DNA of 64,000 bases. Origin: Clostridiales bacterium Firm_11. Its GTDB lineage: Bacteria > Bacillota > Clostridia > Christensenellales > Aristaeellaceae. The stretch's first letter is position 1; the number at the start of each line of letters is the position of its first letter. The notes under the pieces were generated by a model. The model saw nothing but the letters and a program-made list of their open reading frames with translations. It had not been told where the DNA came from and did no database searches. Location of the stretch: contig LVAQ01000013.1 of the NCBI GenBank assembly GCA_001604105.1, forward strand, positions 186,001 to 250,000, in the 5' to 3' direction. The translations under genes were made by a program, and so were the position numbers. Below are positions 9,012 to 17,356 of the stretch, piece after piece.

Positions 9012-10250
9012 ATGAAGAAACTCGTCGCGTTACTACTGACCTTGACTTTGATGCTCTCCCTCACAAGCTTGGCACAGGCGGAGGATGTCACCATCACCTA
9101 TGCCACCTTCTCCGCATCGGGCGCGCAGGAAGAAACCCTGAAACAAATGGTGCAGGTCTTTGAAGAAAAGAACCCCGGCATCAAGGTGGATGTTCAACTG
9201 ACAGGCTATGGCGATTACTTCACCGTCCTGGCAACCAAAGTTGCAGGCGGCACCGCCCCCGATGTGTTTGAAGTCAACATGGAAAACTACCTCGCTTACA
9301 TGCTGCGCGGGCAGTGCGCCGACTTGAGCGGCCTTGGTATTGCCAGCGAGAACTACAGCGAAGGCACCTTGGCGGCTGTAAGCAACGATGGGAAACTCTA
9401 CGCTGTTCCCATGAGCTTTTCTACCTGCGTGCTGTTTTACAACAAAGACCTCTTCGACCAGGCTGGCCTTTCCTATCCCGCCGATGATTGGACCTGGGCG
9501 GATGCACAGACTGCCGCCGAAAAGATTCGCGCCTTGGGTGACGATATCTGGGGCTACTACCAGCCGATCAGCTACCATGAGTTCTACAAGTCCATCAAGG
9601 GCAATGGCGGCAGCCTGCTCAACAGCGACTACAGCGCGTTTACCGTCAACAGCCCGGAGAACGTTGCGGTTCTGGATGCGATGATCGCGCGTGTGCGCGG
9701 CGAAGACCGCGTAATGCCCAACATTGAGGATCTCGCAGGCCGCGGCGACTGGGATCTTTTCTGCGAAGGCAAACTGGGCATGATCGTTACGGGCATCTGG
9801 GCATTCTCCACCTTTACCGAGAAATGCGGCTTTGACTGGGACATTACCGTGGAGCCCGGCTTCCAGGATAAGAGTTCCTTCTTCTTTGCCAACGTCAACT
9901 GCATCTCTCCCTCCAGCGCCAAGCAGGAAGCCGCGGCAAAGTTCATCGATGCCATGGGTTCCGATCCGGACATCGTCAAACTCCGTCTGGATGCCAGCTG
10001 GGAGCTTCCCACCATCGCGGATGCGGATCAACTGAGCCAATACCTGACCATCACCCCGCCTGCAAACCGTGCAGCCGTGTTTGCCAGCATGGACTTTGCC
10101 GTAGCGCCGCCCGCGCTGGTGGATGCCAGTGTAGCCGCCGATACGGTCAATGCGTTGTTTGGTACGCTGGACGCAAGCGAGCAGACCGCGCAGGAAGCGC
10201 TGGACGAACTGCAACTGCTGCTGACCGATACCGTGAAAATCGACCAATAA
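9012..10250 (+). CDS. Extracellular sugar-binding protein (family 1 solute-binding protein)
   Basis: A 412-residue secreted protein. Residues 1-23 are a signal peptide (MKKLVALLLTLTLMLSLTSL then AQA). No lipobox Cys is seen after it, which is unusual for a Gram-positive binding protein. The mature part has the family 1 pattern: VTITYATFSASGAQEETLKQ, then FEEKNPGIKVDVQLTGYGDY and GTAPDVFEVN. It would capture the oligosaccharide for the two permeases upstream. The gene is followed by a strong stem-loop that probably sets the level of downstream expression. Confidence 0.92.
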   Translation: MKKLVALLLTLTLMLSLTSLAQAEDVTITYATFSASGAQEETLKQMVQVFEEKNPGIKVDVQLTGYGDYFTVLATKVAGGTAPDVFEVNMENYLAYMLRGQCADLSGLGIASENYSEGTLAAVSNDGKLYAVPMSFSTCVLFYNKDLFDQAGLSYPADDWTWADAQTAAEKIRALGDDIWGYYQPISYHEFYKSIKGNGGSLLNSDYSAFTVNSPENVAVLDAMIARVRGEDRVMPNIEDLAGRGDWDLFCEGKLGMIVTGIWAFSTFTEKCGFDWDITVEPGFQDKSSFFFANVNCISPSSAKQEAAAKFIDAMGSDPDIVKLRLDASWELPTIADADQLSQYLTITPPANRAAVFASMDFAVAPPALVDASVAADTVNALFGTLDASEQTAQEALDELQLLLTDTVKIDQ

Positions 10251-10263
10251 CCATTGCGGACCA

Positions 10264-10300
10264 TTCGCGGGAGGAGCAACGCTATCCTCCCGCGAATTTG
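10264..10300 (+). terminator. Stem-loop after binding-protein gene (attenuating terminator)
   Basis: Perfect 12-bp stem TTCGCGGGAGGA (10264-10275) with its complement (10285-10296), then TTTG. The short T-run suggests partial termination, letting some transcription continue into the glycosidase gene. Confidence 0.75.
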
Positions 10301-10425
10301 CTATGTTTGGAAATTCAGGCCATGCAACACAACGTAAGCCTAAAAAACGGTGCGCACACCGGATACTCCAGCCTAACGGCTGGCCAGCTGCGTTACCGCA
10401 CCATGAAGCGAAAGGAATCCGGCAC

Positions 10426-12216
10426 ATGCATACCTATCAAGTCACCGGTAATGAGTACCTGTCCCTGCCAACCATCCGGGAAACAGATGGCGCCATCGAA
10501 GGCGTAACCTTCCTGTATATGAGCTTAAAAGGGATGCTGGAAATCCGCGGCGATGATTCGCTCATTGCGCCTTATCTTCACGTAAACGGCTCTCCCGTAG
10601 CGCTTTCCCCCACATGGACGCGCAAGCACTGTTGGATACCCTCTTTTAAAACCTTTGCGGAGGGGATAACCCTGCGTTGCACGTACCTTACCCCCATCGC
10701 TGAGCGTGCTTTTGGCTTGCGCCTGACTGTGCAAAATACCACGGGTCACCCATTGCCCGTTCGCTTTGGCGCACGGGGTCGCTGGGATCGCACATTGCAT
10801 CAAATCAATGAAACGACGGTGCTGCCATTGGGGCGTGATGTCAAGCCAAGCGGCTGGAACAACGCCTTTGTTTGGAGCCAAAACCCCGGCACACCTATGT
10901 TCGCGTTTGCGCCTGTGGTTTCGGATCATCAACCTTTCAGCCAAATCGATCAGCAGGCGCAATGCCAATGGGATGGTTTCGCTTACGATATATACCGCGA
11001 AACTGAAGTGGCGGCGGAAGCCAGCGCCACGCTGGATGTCTTTTTTGGCATTGGCTATGAAGAAGTTGCGGCTGCCACAAGCGCAAAAGAACTGCTTCGA
11101 CAAGGGTTTGATGCGCTTTACGCACGCACTGACGCCTGGATGGCCGCACGAGAAAAGCATGTGAACGACCCTGCTTTGCGTCTGTTGCTCAACACCAATC
11201 TTTTTTTCGCCTTCTTTTATGCCTCCGGCCGCAGCATCGATACCGAAGAGCTCTGCCTGATGACCTCGCGCAGCCCACGGTACTATGTGAGCGCCGCCTA
11301 TTGGGACAGGGACAGCCTCCTGTGGGCTTTTCCGGCAATTCTCATTGCGGATACCGATTACGCCAGAGAAATCCTTACCTATGTTTTTACAAAACAGGCG
11401 CGCAACTTCGGCACACACAGCCGCTATATCGATGGTACGGTGCTTGAACCGGGCTTCGAGTTGGATGAGCTATGCGCGCCGGTCATCGCTTTGCATCGGT
11501 ATACGCAGGCTTCAGGCGATATGGCGTTTGCATCCCAACCCTTTGTGCAGGAGGCGCTGCGCGCTATTCTGCGTACGCTAAACAGCAAAAAACATCCTGT
11601 ATACGCGCTATATGAGACCTTTTTGCAACCCACGGATGACTTGCACCGCTACCCTTACCTCACCTATGATAATGTACTGGTGTGGCGCTCTTTGCACATA
11701 CTGGCCGATTATCTCAATCTGCCGGAGCTGCTCGAGCGCGCTGAGGAAACACGCGCAGCAATTCTAACCCATTGTGTTCGGGATGATGGCGAAGGTGCCT
11801 ATTTCGTTTGGTCCGTGGATGGCAACGGTCATTATGATATCTATGACGAACCGCCCGGCAGCCTGCAACTACTCCCCTTCTACGGTTTTTGCAACGACAG
11901 GGACGTAATATGGCAACACACCGTAAGGATGATCCGTGACGAGAAATACCCGCTGTCCTTTGCGGGAAAACCGATTGCGGAAATCGGATGCCTGCATGCG
12001 CCGCATCCATGGGTGCTTTCCATCTGCAACAGTCTGCTCAGCGGCCACGTGCAAAGCGCGCTCGCGCACCTACGACTGACGCCGATGGATAACGGCGTGG
12101 CCTGTGAGAGTGTCAACGAATTTACCGGCCAATGTGAAACAGGCGAAGCCTTTGCCACCTGTGCCGGGTTCTTAGCCTTTGCCCTACACACAGCGCTAAC
12201 GCAGGATGAGCGATAA
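10426..12216 (+). CDS. Six-hairpin glycosidase-like protein
   Basis: A 596-residue protein without a signal peptide. The N-terminal half is beta-rich. The second half has the features of an (alpha/alpha)6 six-hairpin glycosidase: SAAYWDRDSLLWAFPAIL, FGTHSRYIDGTVLEPGFELD, and NEFTGQCETGEAFATCAGFL. I cannot place it in a numbered GH family. An (alpha/alpha)6 hydrolase or debranching-type enzyme acting on the imported sugar is the best inference. The ATG at 10426 was chosen because AAAGGA lies at a proper distance. An upstream in-frame ATG at 10303 lies just past the stem-loop and has no ribosome site. Confidence 0.7.
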   Translation: MHTYQVTGNEYLSLPTIRETDGAIEGVTFLYMSLKGMLEIRGDDSLIAPYLHVNGSPVALSPTWTRKHCWIPSFKTFAEGITLRCTYLTPIAERAFGLRLTVQNTTGHPLPVRFGARGRWDRTLHQINETTVLPLGRDVKPSGWNNAFVWSQNPGTPMFAFAPVVSDHQPFSQIDQQAQCQWDGFAYDIYRETEVAAEASATLDVFFGIGYEEVAAATSAKELLRQGFDALYARTDAWMAAREKHVNDPALRLLLNTNLFFAFFYASGRSIDTEELCLMTSRSPRYYVSAAYWDRDSLLWAFPAILIADTDYAREILTYVFTKQARNFGTHSRYIDGTVLEPGFELDELCAPVIALHRYTQASGDMAFASQPFVQEALRAILRTLNSKKHPVYALYETFLQPTDDLHRYPYLTYDNVLVWRSLHILADYLNLPELLERAEETRAAILTHCVRDDGEGAYFVWSVDGNGHYDIYDEPPGSLQLLPFYGFCNDRDVIWQHTVRMIRDEKYPLSFAGKPIAEIGCLHAPHPWVLSICNSLLSGHVQSALAHLRLTPMDNGVACESVNEFTGQCETGEAFATCAGFLAFALHTALTQDER

Positions 12217-12274
12217 ACCTTACTGATGCATACAATCGAAGGCATTGTAAAGTGTCTTGAGCGGAGGGAATGCC

Positions 12275-13003
12275 ATGCAACGAATTGGCATGCGGGAAAA
12301 ATCCATAAAACGAATGGATGAGATCATCACTTTTTATTCGAATCTACAAGGGGTATTGGCGATTGCTGCCTTTGGTTCCAATGCCCATCGCGAGCGTTTG
12401 GATGATTACAGCGATCTCGATTTTCTAATTTTTGTAGACGAGGATTCGAAAGCCGGCATTCTCTCGCAAGTAGCCCGGCTGGAATCGCTCTGTTCCATCC
12501 AGGGGTTGCAGATCGTCTATGGCGATGCGGTACAGCTATTGTTTGCGGATGGTGTGTACTGTGACTTTGGTATCATTACGCCATCGCAGCTCTCTGCGTT
12601 TCCGCACGGGGCGGGGAAATACCTATGGCAGCGTTTAGACTGGGAGGCTGTTGATCTCTCGGCACAAGAACCGGCGCCCCTGCCGGAAGATGCGCTAATC
12701 CGCGACGCGTTATTTCATCTCTATTGCGGGCTGCTGCGAGAGGCGCGCGGCGAGACGGCAGCGGCGTTCTATGAGGTTCAGGTAGTGGCGTCCCAACGAG
12801 TGCTGGCGCTTTTGGAGGGAGACGGCGCCGATGCGTTTTCTCCCTTTCGACGTGCCGAACGTTTGCTTCCTCAGGGTGTCATTGGCGAGCTTATGCCTGG
12901 CTATGGTCATACGCGCGAGGCGGTTCAGGCGATGCTACGGCATCTCTCGCCTGCACAAAGCACACCGCTCTACCAAGCTGTTTCATCGTTGCTCGGTTCC
13001 TAA
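12275..13003 (+). CDS. Nucleotidyltransferase-domain protein
   Basis: A 242-residue protein. Near the N-terminus is the polymerase-beta-type motif AAFGSNAHRERLDDYSDLDF, i.e. GS followed by DxD, which binds Mg and NTP. The rest is helical and resembles the accessory domain of aminoglycoside- or uncharacterised nucleotidyltransferases. The ATG at 12275 has GGAGGG 6 bases upstream. It is the last gene of the alpha-glucoside operon, 58 bases after the glycosidase, and ends before a bidirectional terminator. Its substrate is unknown, and the operon position does not establish a sugar-related role. Confidence 0.75.
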   Translation: MQRIGMREKSIKRMDEIITFYSNLQGVLAIAAFGSNAHRERLDDYSDLDFLIFVDEDSKAGILSQVARLESLCSIQGLQIVYGDAVQLLFADGVYCDFGIITPSQLSAFPHGAGKYLWQRLDWEAVDLSAQEPAPLPEDALIRDALFHLYCGLLREARGETAAAFYEVQVVASQRVLALLEGDGADAFSPFRRAERLLPQGVIGELMPGYGHTREAVQAMLRHLSPAQSTPLYQAVSSLLGS

Positions 13004-13112
13004 CGCGGTGTGCTCCGTGTTTCATTGTGAAAGCCCATTGAACAGTCTTGTTGTTTGTAAACGGTTCTCCCGGCAGGCTAAGGATGCTAGATCCGTTTCT
13101 GCAAGCCTTACG

Positions 13113-13154
13113 AAAACCCCCTATCAAGCAAAACGCGCATGATAGGGGGTTTTT
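13113..13154. terminator. Bidirectional terminator between convergent operons
   Basis: AAAACCCCCTATCA (13113-13126) pairs with TGATAGGGGGTTTT (13140-13153). The stem has A-runs and T-runs on both sides, so it can stop the alpha-glucoside operon (+) and the NifX/MinD operon (-). Confidence 0.92.
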
Positions 13155-13157
13155 GTG

Positions 13158-13514
13158 TTATGATTCGCACTCGCCCGCGTGGGCATGTTCATGACAGATA
13201 GAGCCCGTGGAATGAAGCTCGCCCTTCAGAAAGCGCTCTACTGCCTTGCGCGCGTCACCAGATGCACCCACAACCACCTCGATATTGCGTTCATTGAAGA
13301 TATCTACAGCGCCGCCGCCCATGCCGCCCGCAATGATAACGTGCACACCCTTATCGCCAAGGTAATTGGGGAGAAACCCTGGCCTGTGGCCGGGATTTGG
13401 AGTACTCGTTTCCGCTGTGATGACTGCGTTTTCAGCATCGAACAACCTGAAGTTTTCGCAATGACCGAAATGCTCCGCCACCTGTGTTCCCATGCATGAT
13501 ATTGCAATTTTCAT
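13158..13514 (-). CDS. NifX/NifB-family (dinitrogenase iron-molybdenum cofactor) protein
   Basis: A 118-residue protein starting MKIAISCMGTQVAEHFGHCENF, the N-terminal pattern of the small NifX/NafY/NifB-C-terminal fold that binds Fe-S or Fe-Mo clusters. It continues with VIIAGGMGGGAVDIFNERNI and ends in a His/Cys tail (CHEHAHAGECES) that could bind metal. The ATG at 13514 has GGAGGT 7 bases upstream. It is the last gene of the operon, 79 bases after the MBL-fold gene. No nitrogenase genes are in the window, so a role in other cluster chemistry is more likely (inference). Confidence 0.88.
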   Translation of the reverse strand: MKIAISCMGTQVAEHFGHCENFRLFDAENAVITAETSTPNPGHRPGFLPNYLGDKGVHVIIAGGMGGGAVDIFNERNIEVVVGASGDARKAVERFLKGELHSTGSICHEHAHAGECES

Positions 13515-13593
13515 TGTTGTACCTCCAATAATTTGTTTTGTTCTCATAATCCTTGATGCTGATGAACAGCTTGCATGCTTGCCAGCACCTTAC

Positions 13594-14385
13594 TCAGATC
13601 ACAATTTGCTGTCCGGCGGATAAATACGCAACACGATCCCCCATGCGCTTGCACATGTATTGATACTGCGCAATTCCTGTACAATGGCAGGTATAATACT
13701 GGGTATCATACTCCAAAAGCCCTTGTACAGCCTCATCCAGCACAAAGCGTTCTTCTTTTTCAGGATCAACCTTCATGAAGTGAAACCCGCCAATGAGTAC
13801 ATCCGGCTTAAACCAGCGCATAATGTTCAGGATTCCTTTATGAGAACATCCGCTGATCAGCACGCGTTTGCCGTGTTCTTGAATCATCATATACTGTTCA
13901 TGCCGAAAATCATCAGGTATCAAAGCATGATCGCGCAAGGTATACAGGCCGTACGAGTCCATGAAGAAGGGACGAGGGCATTCGTTGCAGGCATAGAGCG
14001 CTAACGTATCATCAAGCAGAAGTTGCTCCCCGACCGAACAAAGGCGAGCGTGACCAGCCAACGCGGGATCAAGCCCAATATCGCGCTCCCCGCCCGACAG
14101 GTGCCTGTCATACGCATACCGACTCAGGTAGACGGATGCTTTTGTGTTGGTAGAAAGAAACGCTTTCAAGCCGCCGCCATGGTCGTAATGCCCATGGGAT
14201 AGCACCGCAACATCCACCGCGCCAAGATCGATGCCCAGTCGTTCTGCGTTGATCAGAAAGCCATCTGACTGCCCCATGTCAAAGAGGATTGCATGGTGTT
14301 CTGTTTCGACGTGGATGCTTAGCCCGTGCTCAAAAGCAAACCCCTCCGCAAAGGGTGTATTCTCCATCAGCATGCTGATTTTCAT
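13594..14385 (-). CDS. MBL-fold metallohydrolase
   Basis: A 263-residue metallo-beta-lactamase-fold protein with the metal motif LSHGHYDHGGGL at about residues 61-72 and a second histidine site in ISGCSHKGILN. This is the subgroup annotated as dihydropterin-ribofuranosyl-aminobenzene phosphate synthase-like hydrolases. In Clostridia it often sits beside NifX/MinD genes. Start and stop codons overlap the preceding MinD gene by 4 bases. Substrate unknown. Confidence 0.85.
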   Translation of the reverse strand: MKISMLMENTPFAEGFAFEHGLSIHVETEHHAILFDMGQSDGFLINAERLGIDLGAVDVAVLSHGHYDHGGGLKAFLSTNTKASVYLSRYAYDRHLSGGERDIGLDPALAGHARLCSVGEQLLLDDTLALYACNECPRPFFMDSYGLYTLRDHALIPDDFRHEQYMMIQEHGKRVLISGCSHKGILNIMRWFKPDVLIGGFHFMKVDPEKEERFVLDEAVQGLLEYDTQYYTCHCTGIAQYQYMCKRMGDRVAYLSAGQQIVI

Positions 14386-15254
14386 GCAGCGCCTCCCTCC
14401 AGTTGTTTCATCGTCCTTGTGTAGACGCGCCGCAATGCTTCGCTAGCCGGGCAAGACACTTGCGATAAGCTGATCCACGCATTGATGGCAGCTGATGCCT
14501 GTGGATCATAGGGAATCGCTCCCATGAAGGGGATGTTATGCGCATCACAGAATCGCTCGATCGTTTCAGCATTTTCACGATTCACATCAACCTTATTTAC
14601 ACAAACCGCCGTACGCGCACCAAGGATTGCGGCTGTTTTCAGGATACGCTTCATATCACTGATGCCGGAGAGCGAAGGTTCCGTAACCAGCAATACCAAA
14701 TCCACACCGCTAACCGAAGCGATTACCGGACACCCGATGCCGGGTGATCCATCAATGATGGATAGCTCTTGATCTACGACGGCTTCCATCAAGGCATCCT
14801 TCACCGCAGTGACCAGCTTGCCGGAATTGCCGCGTCCCATACGCAGCGAAGCGGTTGAGAAAACACGTTTGCCTCGATACCGCGTTTGTGTTCCCGCAAG
14901 GTCATCCTCCATGACTACGGCTTTCTGTGGACAAATATAAGTACAAACACCGCAACCCTCACAGCGGTATTCACGCGCGGCAAAGCCTGTGGCTGTGCGT
15001 TGAATCGCATCGAAACGGCACGCTTGCGCGCACAGGCCGCAATCCGCACATTTATCGGGGAGAATCCTTGCTTTTTGAGAACCGAAAAATGCCCATTGCT
15101 CCGGTTCTGTATCCAGCTGGACCACGAGGTGCAGGTTTGGAGCATCCACATCACAATCCGCAACCGCTTCCGCTTGGGCAAACCCAATGAACGCAGCGGC
15201 AACCGTGGTTTTTCCTGTACCGCCCTTTCCACTTAGGATCAACAGCTTTTTCAC
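14382..15254 (-). CDS. MinD/Mrp-type P-loop ATPase with 2x[4Fe-4S] ferredoxin insert (second copy)
   Basis: A 290-residue protein. The N-terminal deviant Walker A is LSGKGGTGKTTVAAAF. A bacterial ferredoxin insert lies at about residues 62-110, with two CxxCxxCxxxC sets (CADCGLCAQAC and CEGCGVCTYIC). Then come the Walker-like IIDGSPGIGCPV and the switch region. This is the NBP35/Mrp-like family that assembles or carries Fe-S clusters with ATP. It overlaps its neighbours by 4 bases on both sides, so its product probably works with the paralogue encoded just upstream. Confidence 0.92.
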   Translation of the reverse strand: MKKLLILSGKGGTGKTTVAAAFIGFAQAEAVADCDVDAPNLHLVVQLDTEPEQWAFFGSQKARILPDKCADCGLCAQACRFDAIQRTATGFAAREYRCEGCGVCTYICPQKAVVMEDDLAGTQTRYRGKRVFSTASLRMGRGNSGKLVTAVKDALMEAVVDQELSIIDGSPGIGCPVIASVSGVDLVLLVTEPSLSGISDMKRILKTAAILGARTAVCVNKVDVNRENAETIERFCDAHNIPFMGAIPYDPQASAAINAWISLSQVSCPASEALRRVYTRTMKQLEGGAA

Positions 15255-16090
15255 GTTCTCACCTCTGCCTCAATGTCTTGTAACAAGGCTTGGAACCGTT
15301 TTCGGCTCTCCTCATCCTGCTCATAAGCCACTTCTGCTGCTGTGTTAATTTGCGCAAGCTTCTTACTGTAAGGGATGCGGCTCAACACACGAATTCCATT
15401 TTGAGCGCAGTAATCCTCAAGCGGCGCGTAGGTTGCTTCTATTTTATTGATTACGACGCCATATGGTTTTTGCAACAGCATAAGCAATTCTACAACCATT
15501 TGCAAGTTATGCAATCCAAATGCCGTTGGTTCGGCAACCAGCACACAGTAGTCACTGGCGGATACACTTTCCAGAACTGGACAGCCACTCCCGGGTGGGC
15601 AGTCAATCACAACATGCCCTTCATGCGCAGACGCATCATCTAGTACAGCATGAATTACCGGAACGGCAGAGGCTTCTCCCGGATTCAGAATTCCTGTAAT
15701 GACTGTTATACCCTCATGGCTTCCTCGCTCAATCCGCCCAACGGGATGCCATGTTTCTGTGATGGCATGATGCGGACAAATAAGCAAACAGCCGCCGCAG
15801 CTATGACAGATCGTCTCAAACACCTTGGGTTTTCCTTTGATAAAAGCCAGCGCATTAAATCTGCAAAAATCCACGCATTGTCTGCACCCCTTGCACCGGG
15901 TTTCTTCAAAAGAAGGCAACATGGTATCCACGGAAGCACTCGTTACCTTTGTTGGCTTCAGAAACAGTCTGCCGTTGGGTTCCTCAACATCACAATCCAT
16001 ATAGGTTGCGTTTTTCGCAGCCGCTGCGAGGTTTACGGAGACGAACGTTTTTCCAGTACCACCTTTACCGCTGAGCACCGCGAGCTTCAT
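15251..16090 (-). CDS. MinD/Mrp-type P-loop ATPase with 2x[4Fe-4S] ferredoxin insert (first copy)
   Basis: A 279-residue paralogue of the next gene. Walker A is LSGKGGTGKTFVSVNLA. Two cluster motifs follow, CKGCRQCVDFC and CHSCGGCLLIC, then VIDCPPGSGCPV. Tandem pairs of this ATPase occur in the orange-protein (ORP) clusters of Desulfovibrio and in related clostridial clusters, where they are thought to form a heterodimer. ATGA-type overlaps on both sides indicate translational coupling. Confidence 0.92.
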   Translation of the reverse strand: MKLAVLSGKGGTGKTFVSVNLAAAAKNATYMDCDVEEPNGRLFLKPTKVTSASVDTMLPSFEETRCKGCRQCVDFCRFNALAFIKGKPKVFETICHSCGGCLLICPHHAITETWHPVGRIERGSHEGITVITGILNPGEASAVPVIHAVLDDASAHEGHVVIDCPPGSGCPVLESVSASDYCVLVAEPTAFGLHNLQMVVELLMLLQKPYGVVINKIEATYAPLEDYCAQNGIRVLSRIPYSKKLAQINTAAEVAYEQDEESRKRFQALLQDIEAEVRT

Positions 16091-16449
16091 TGTTTATGAT
16101 GGAAACCGGCATGAAAGCGATTCAGCTTATCCAGCTTCCCCTCCAAAAAGGCAGTCAGGTTATCCCTCGCCAATCCTGCTTGCGCTTTGTAAACCTGAAC
16201 ATCTGCTGCCAGCAGAACCTCTGCCGCGTTCTCACCACCCCGCAGGGTCAGCAGTATATCGGCACCTTGATCTATTAGAAATTGCGCGGCTTTAACCCCC
16301 GCGCCGCCTGATGCATCGGCCGCAGGATTTTTCAGCGTTTCACTGGTTTGGGTTTCTGTGTTGTGCAAAAGGAATAGCGGCGCTCTTCCAAAGGACGCGC
16401 AAATGCTAGTATCTTCCTTGTTTTCATCGATCGGGATCGCGATTTTCAT
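16087..16449 (-). CDS. NifX/NifB-family cluster-binding protein
   Basis: A 120-residue protein starting MKIAIPIDENKEDTSICASF. It has the NifX-like fold (AAQFLIDQGADILLTLRGGENAAEVLLAADVQVYK) and a His-rich C-terminus (FHAGFHHKQ). The ATG at 16449 overlaps the stop of the DUF134 gene (ATGA). Longer upstream reading is possible but would run inside DUF134 and lacks a ribosome site. It is a likely cluster carrier for the two ATPases that follow. Confidence 0.9.
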   Translation of the reverse strand: MKIAIPIDENKEDTSICASFGRAPLFLLHNTETQTSETLKNPAADASGGAGVKAAQFLIDQGADILLTLRGGENAAEVLLAADVQVYKAQAGLARDNLTAFLEGKLDKLNRFHAGFHHKQ

Positions 16450-16826
16450 AGGGTGTTCTCCTCTCCGGCAGTTTGTGCATACCTGTGCCGATGCCGACGA
16501 CAACCGCCGCAACCGCAATAGGGTTCCTGTCCCTCGCAAAGGTGGTACTCGCCGCCTTCGATTCGCAGCGCCCGACCATCCACCAGCGCGCTGGCGATTT
16601 TTTTACGGGCGTTATTGTAAATCAGCTGCACGGTGGTACGTGCGATCTTCATATAGCCGCTGCACTCCTCCTGCGAGAAACCTTCGTGATCAATAAGCCG
16701 AATGGCTTCATATTCATCAACGGTCATCACGACGGTTTCGGCTGGCATGGAAGGGGCATTGACAGGCGAAAATTCTCTAACGGGTGGCAGGCAACACACC
16801 ATTCTCCATTTCTTTGGCCGTGGCAT
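16446..16826 (-). CDS. DUF134-family helix-turn-helix protein with Cys-rich tail
   Basis: A 126-residue protein. MPRPKKWRMVCCLPPVREFS, then VVMTVDEYEAIRLIDHEGFS and the HTH QEECSGYMKIARTTVQLIYNNARKKIA, are hallmarks of DUF134, a sigma-factor-like HTH family. The C-terminal tail carries CEGQEPYCGCGGCRRHRHR, which could hold a metal or cluster. The ATG has AGGAGG 7 bases upstream. It is the second gene of the operon, whose promoter lies between inverted repeats. An autoregulatory redox- or cluster-sensing role is plausible but not shown. Confidence 0.88.
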   Translation of the reverse strand: MPRPKKWRMVCCLPPVREFSPVNAPSMPAETVVMTVDEYEAIRLIDHEGFSQEECSGYMKIARTTVQLIYNNARKKIASALVDGRALRIEGGEYHLCEGQEPYCGCGGCRRHRHRYAQTAGEENTL

Positions 16827-16881
16827 AGCAGTAACCTCCTGACGAAATGGCCAAAGCGTCCTTTGACCATTTCCTTTGCTG

Positions 16882-17112
16882 TTAAGCGTTCTCCAGTTGT
16901 TTGTCCAGCTCGGCTAGACGTGCTTGCAGGCGTTCTTTCTGTGCGAGGAGCACTTCTCGACCCGCCTTTGGCGCGTTTGAACCAAAGCCCAAACCGTTAC
17001 GCATGCCGTAACCATACGGTGCGTTTTCAGCGCCATAGCGGCACCTGCCTGCTCGCCTGCCCATTGCGTGGCCGCAGCCCATAGGGCCGGTTCCATCTCT
17101 TCCTGGCATCAT
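16882..17112 (-). CDS. DUF5320-family small protein
   Basis: A 76-residue protein starting MMPGRDGTGPMGCGHAMGRR. It has a Gly/Met/Arg/Tyr-rich N-terminal half with two Cys (GCG, GRC) and a C-terminal coiled coil (LLAQKERLQARLAELDKQLE), as in DUF5320 proteins found next to DUF134 and NifX genes. The start is either ATG of the ATGATG pair at 17112/17109; both follow GGAGG. First gene of the operon. Function unknown. Confidence 0.85.
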   Translation of the reverse strand: MMPGRDGTGPMGCGHAMGRRAGRCRYGAENAPYGYGMRNGLGFGSNAPKAGREVLLAQKERLQARLAELDKQLENA

Positions 17113-17130
17113 CTTCACCTCCCAGTTTTT

Positions 17131-17185
17131 ATTGACATATGCCATTTACAGCGTCATTATAACGATGTTTATGGCATATGTCAAT
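17131..17185 (-). promoter_or_regulatory. Consensus promoter flanked by 15-bp inverted repeats (operon operator)
   Basis: On the minus strand -35 TTGACA (17184-17179), a 17-base spacer, and -10 TATAAT (17161-17156): a perfect sigma-70 promoter. ATTGACATATGCCAT (17131-17145) and its exact complement (17171-17185) flank it. One arm includes the -35 box and the other covers about +4 to +18. So strong a promoter between repeats is best explained by tight repression (inference). Confidence 0.88.
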
Positions 17186-17253
17186 ATTTAATTGTAGATT
17201 TTTCGTTCTTTCGCTTTTCTCTATCATCCAAAACGCAACAGAATAAAGAAAGA

Positions 17254-17275
17254 GTGTGCCTGCATGCAGACACAC
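17254..17275 (-). terminator. Minus-strand terminator after GH66 operon
   Basis: GTGTG-CTGCATGCAG-CACAC forms an 11-bp stem with one mismatch pair. On the minus strand it is followed by a T-rich run (TCTTTCTTTATT, 17253-17242). It would end transcription from the GH66 operon before the divergent NifX operon promoter is reached. Confidence 0.6.
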
Positions 17276-17356
17276 CCCGCGCTGTACTTGATACCACTTC
17301 TCGCAACTTTGTTCGATCCCACGCTGCCTCATCCAAGGCATGGGCGTATCTGTTTG

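Noticed and set aside
10303..10425. Upstream extension of the six-hairpin glycosidase from an ATG at 10303
   Set aside because: The extra 41 residues are low-quality (many Lys/His/Gln) and begin right after a stem-loop with no ribosome site; ATG 10426 has AAAGGA.
9033..10427. 464-codon open frame antisense to the binding-protein gene
   Set aside because: It is opposite a gene with a clear signal peptide and family motifs; its peptide has no recognisable domain and no ribosome site. Similar shadows at 582-1484, 27208-28290, 45644-46381, 54174-55307 and 60029-60949 were dropped for the same reason.
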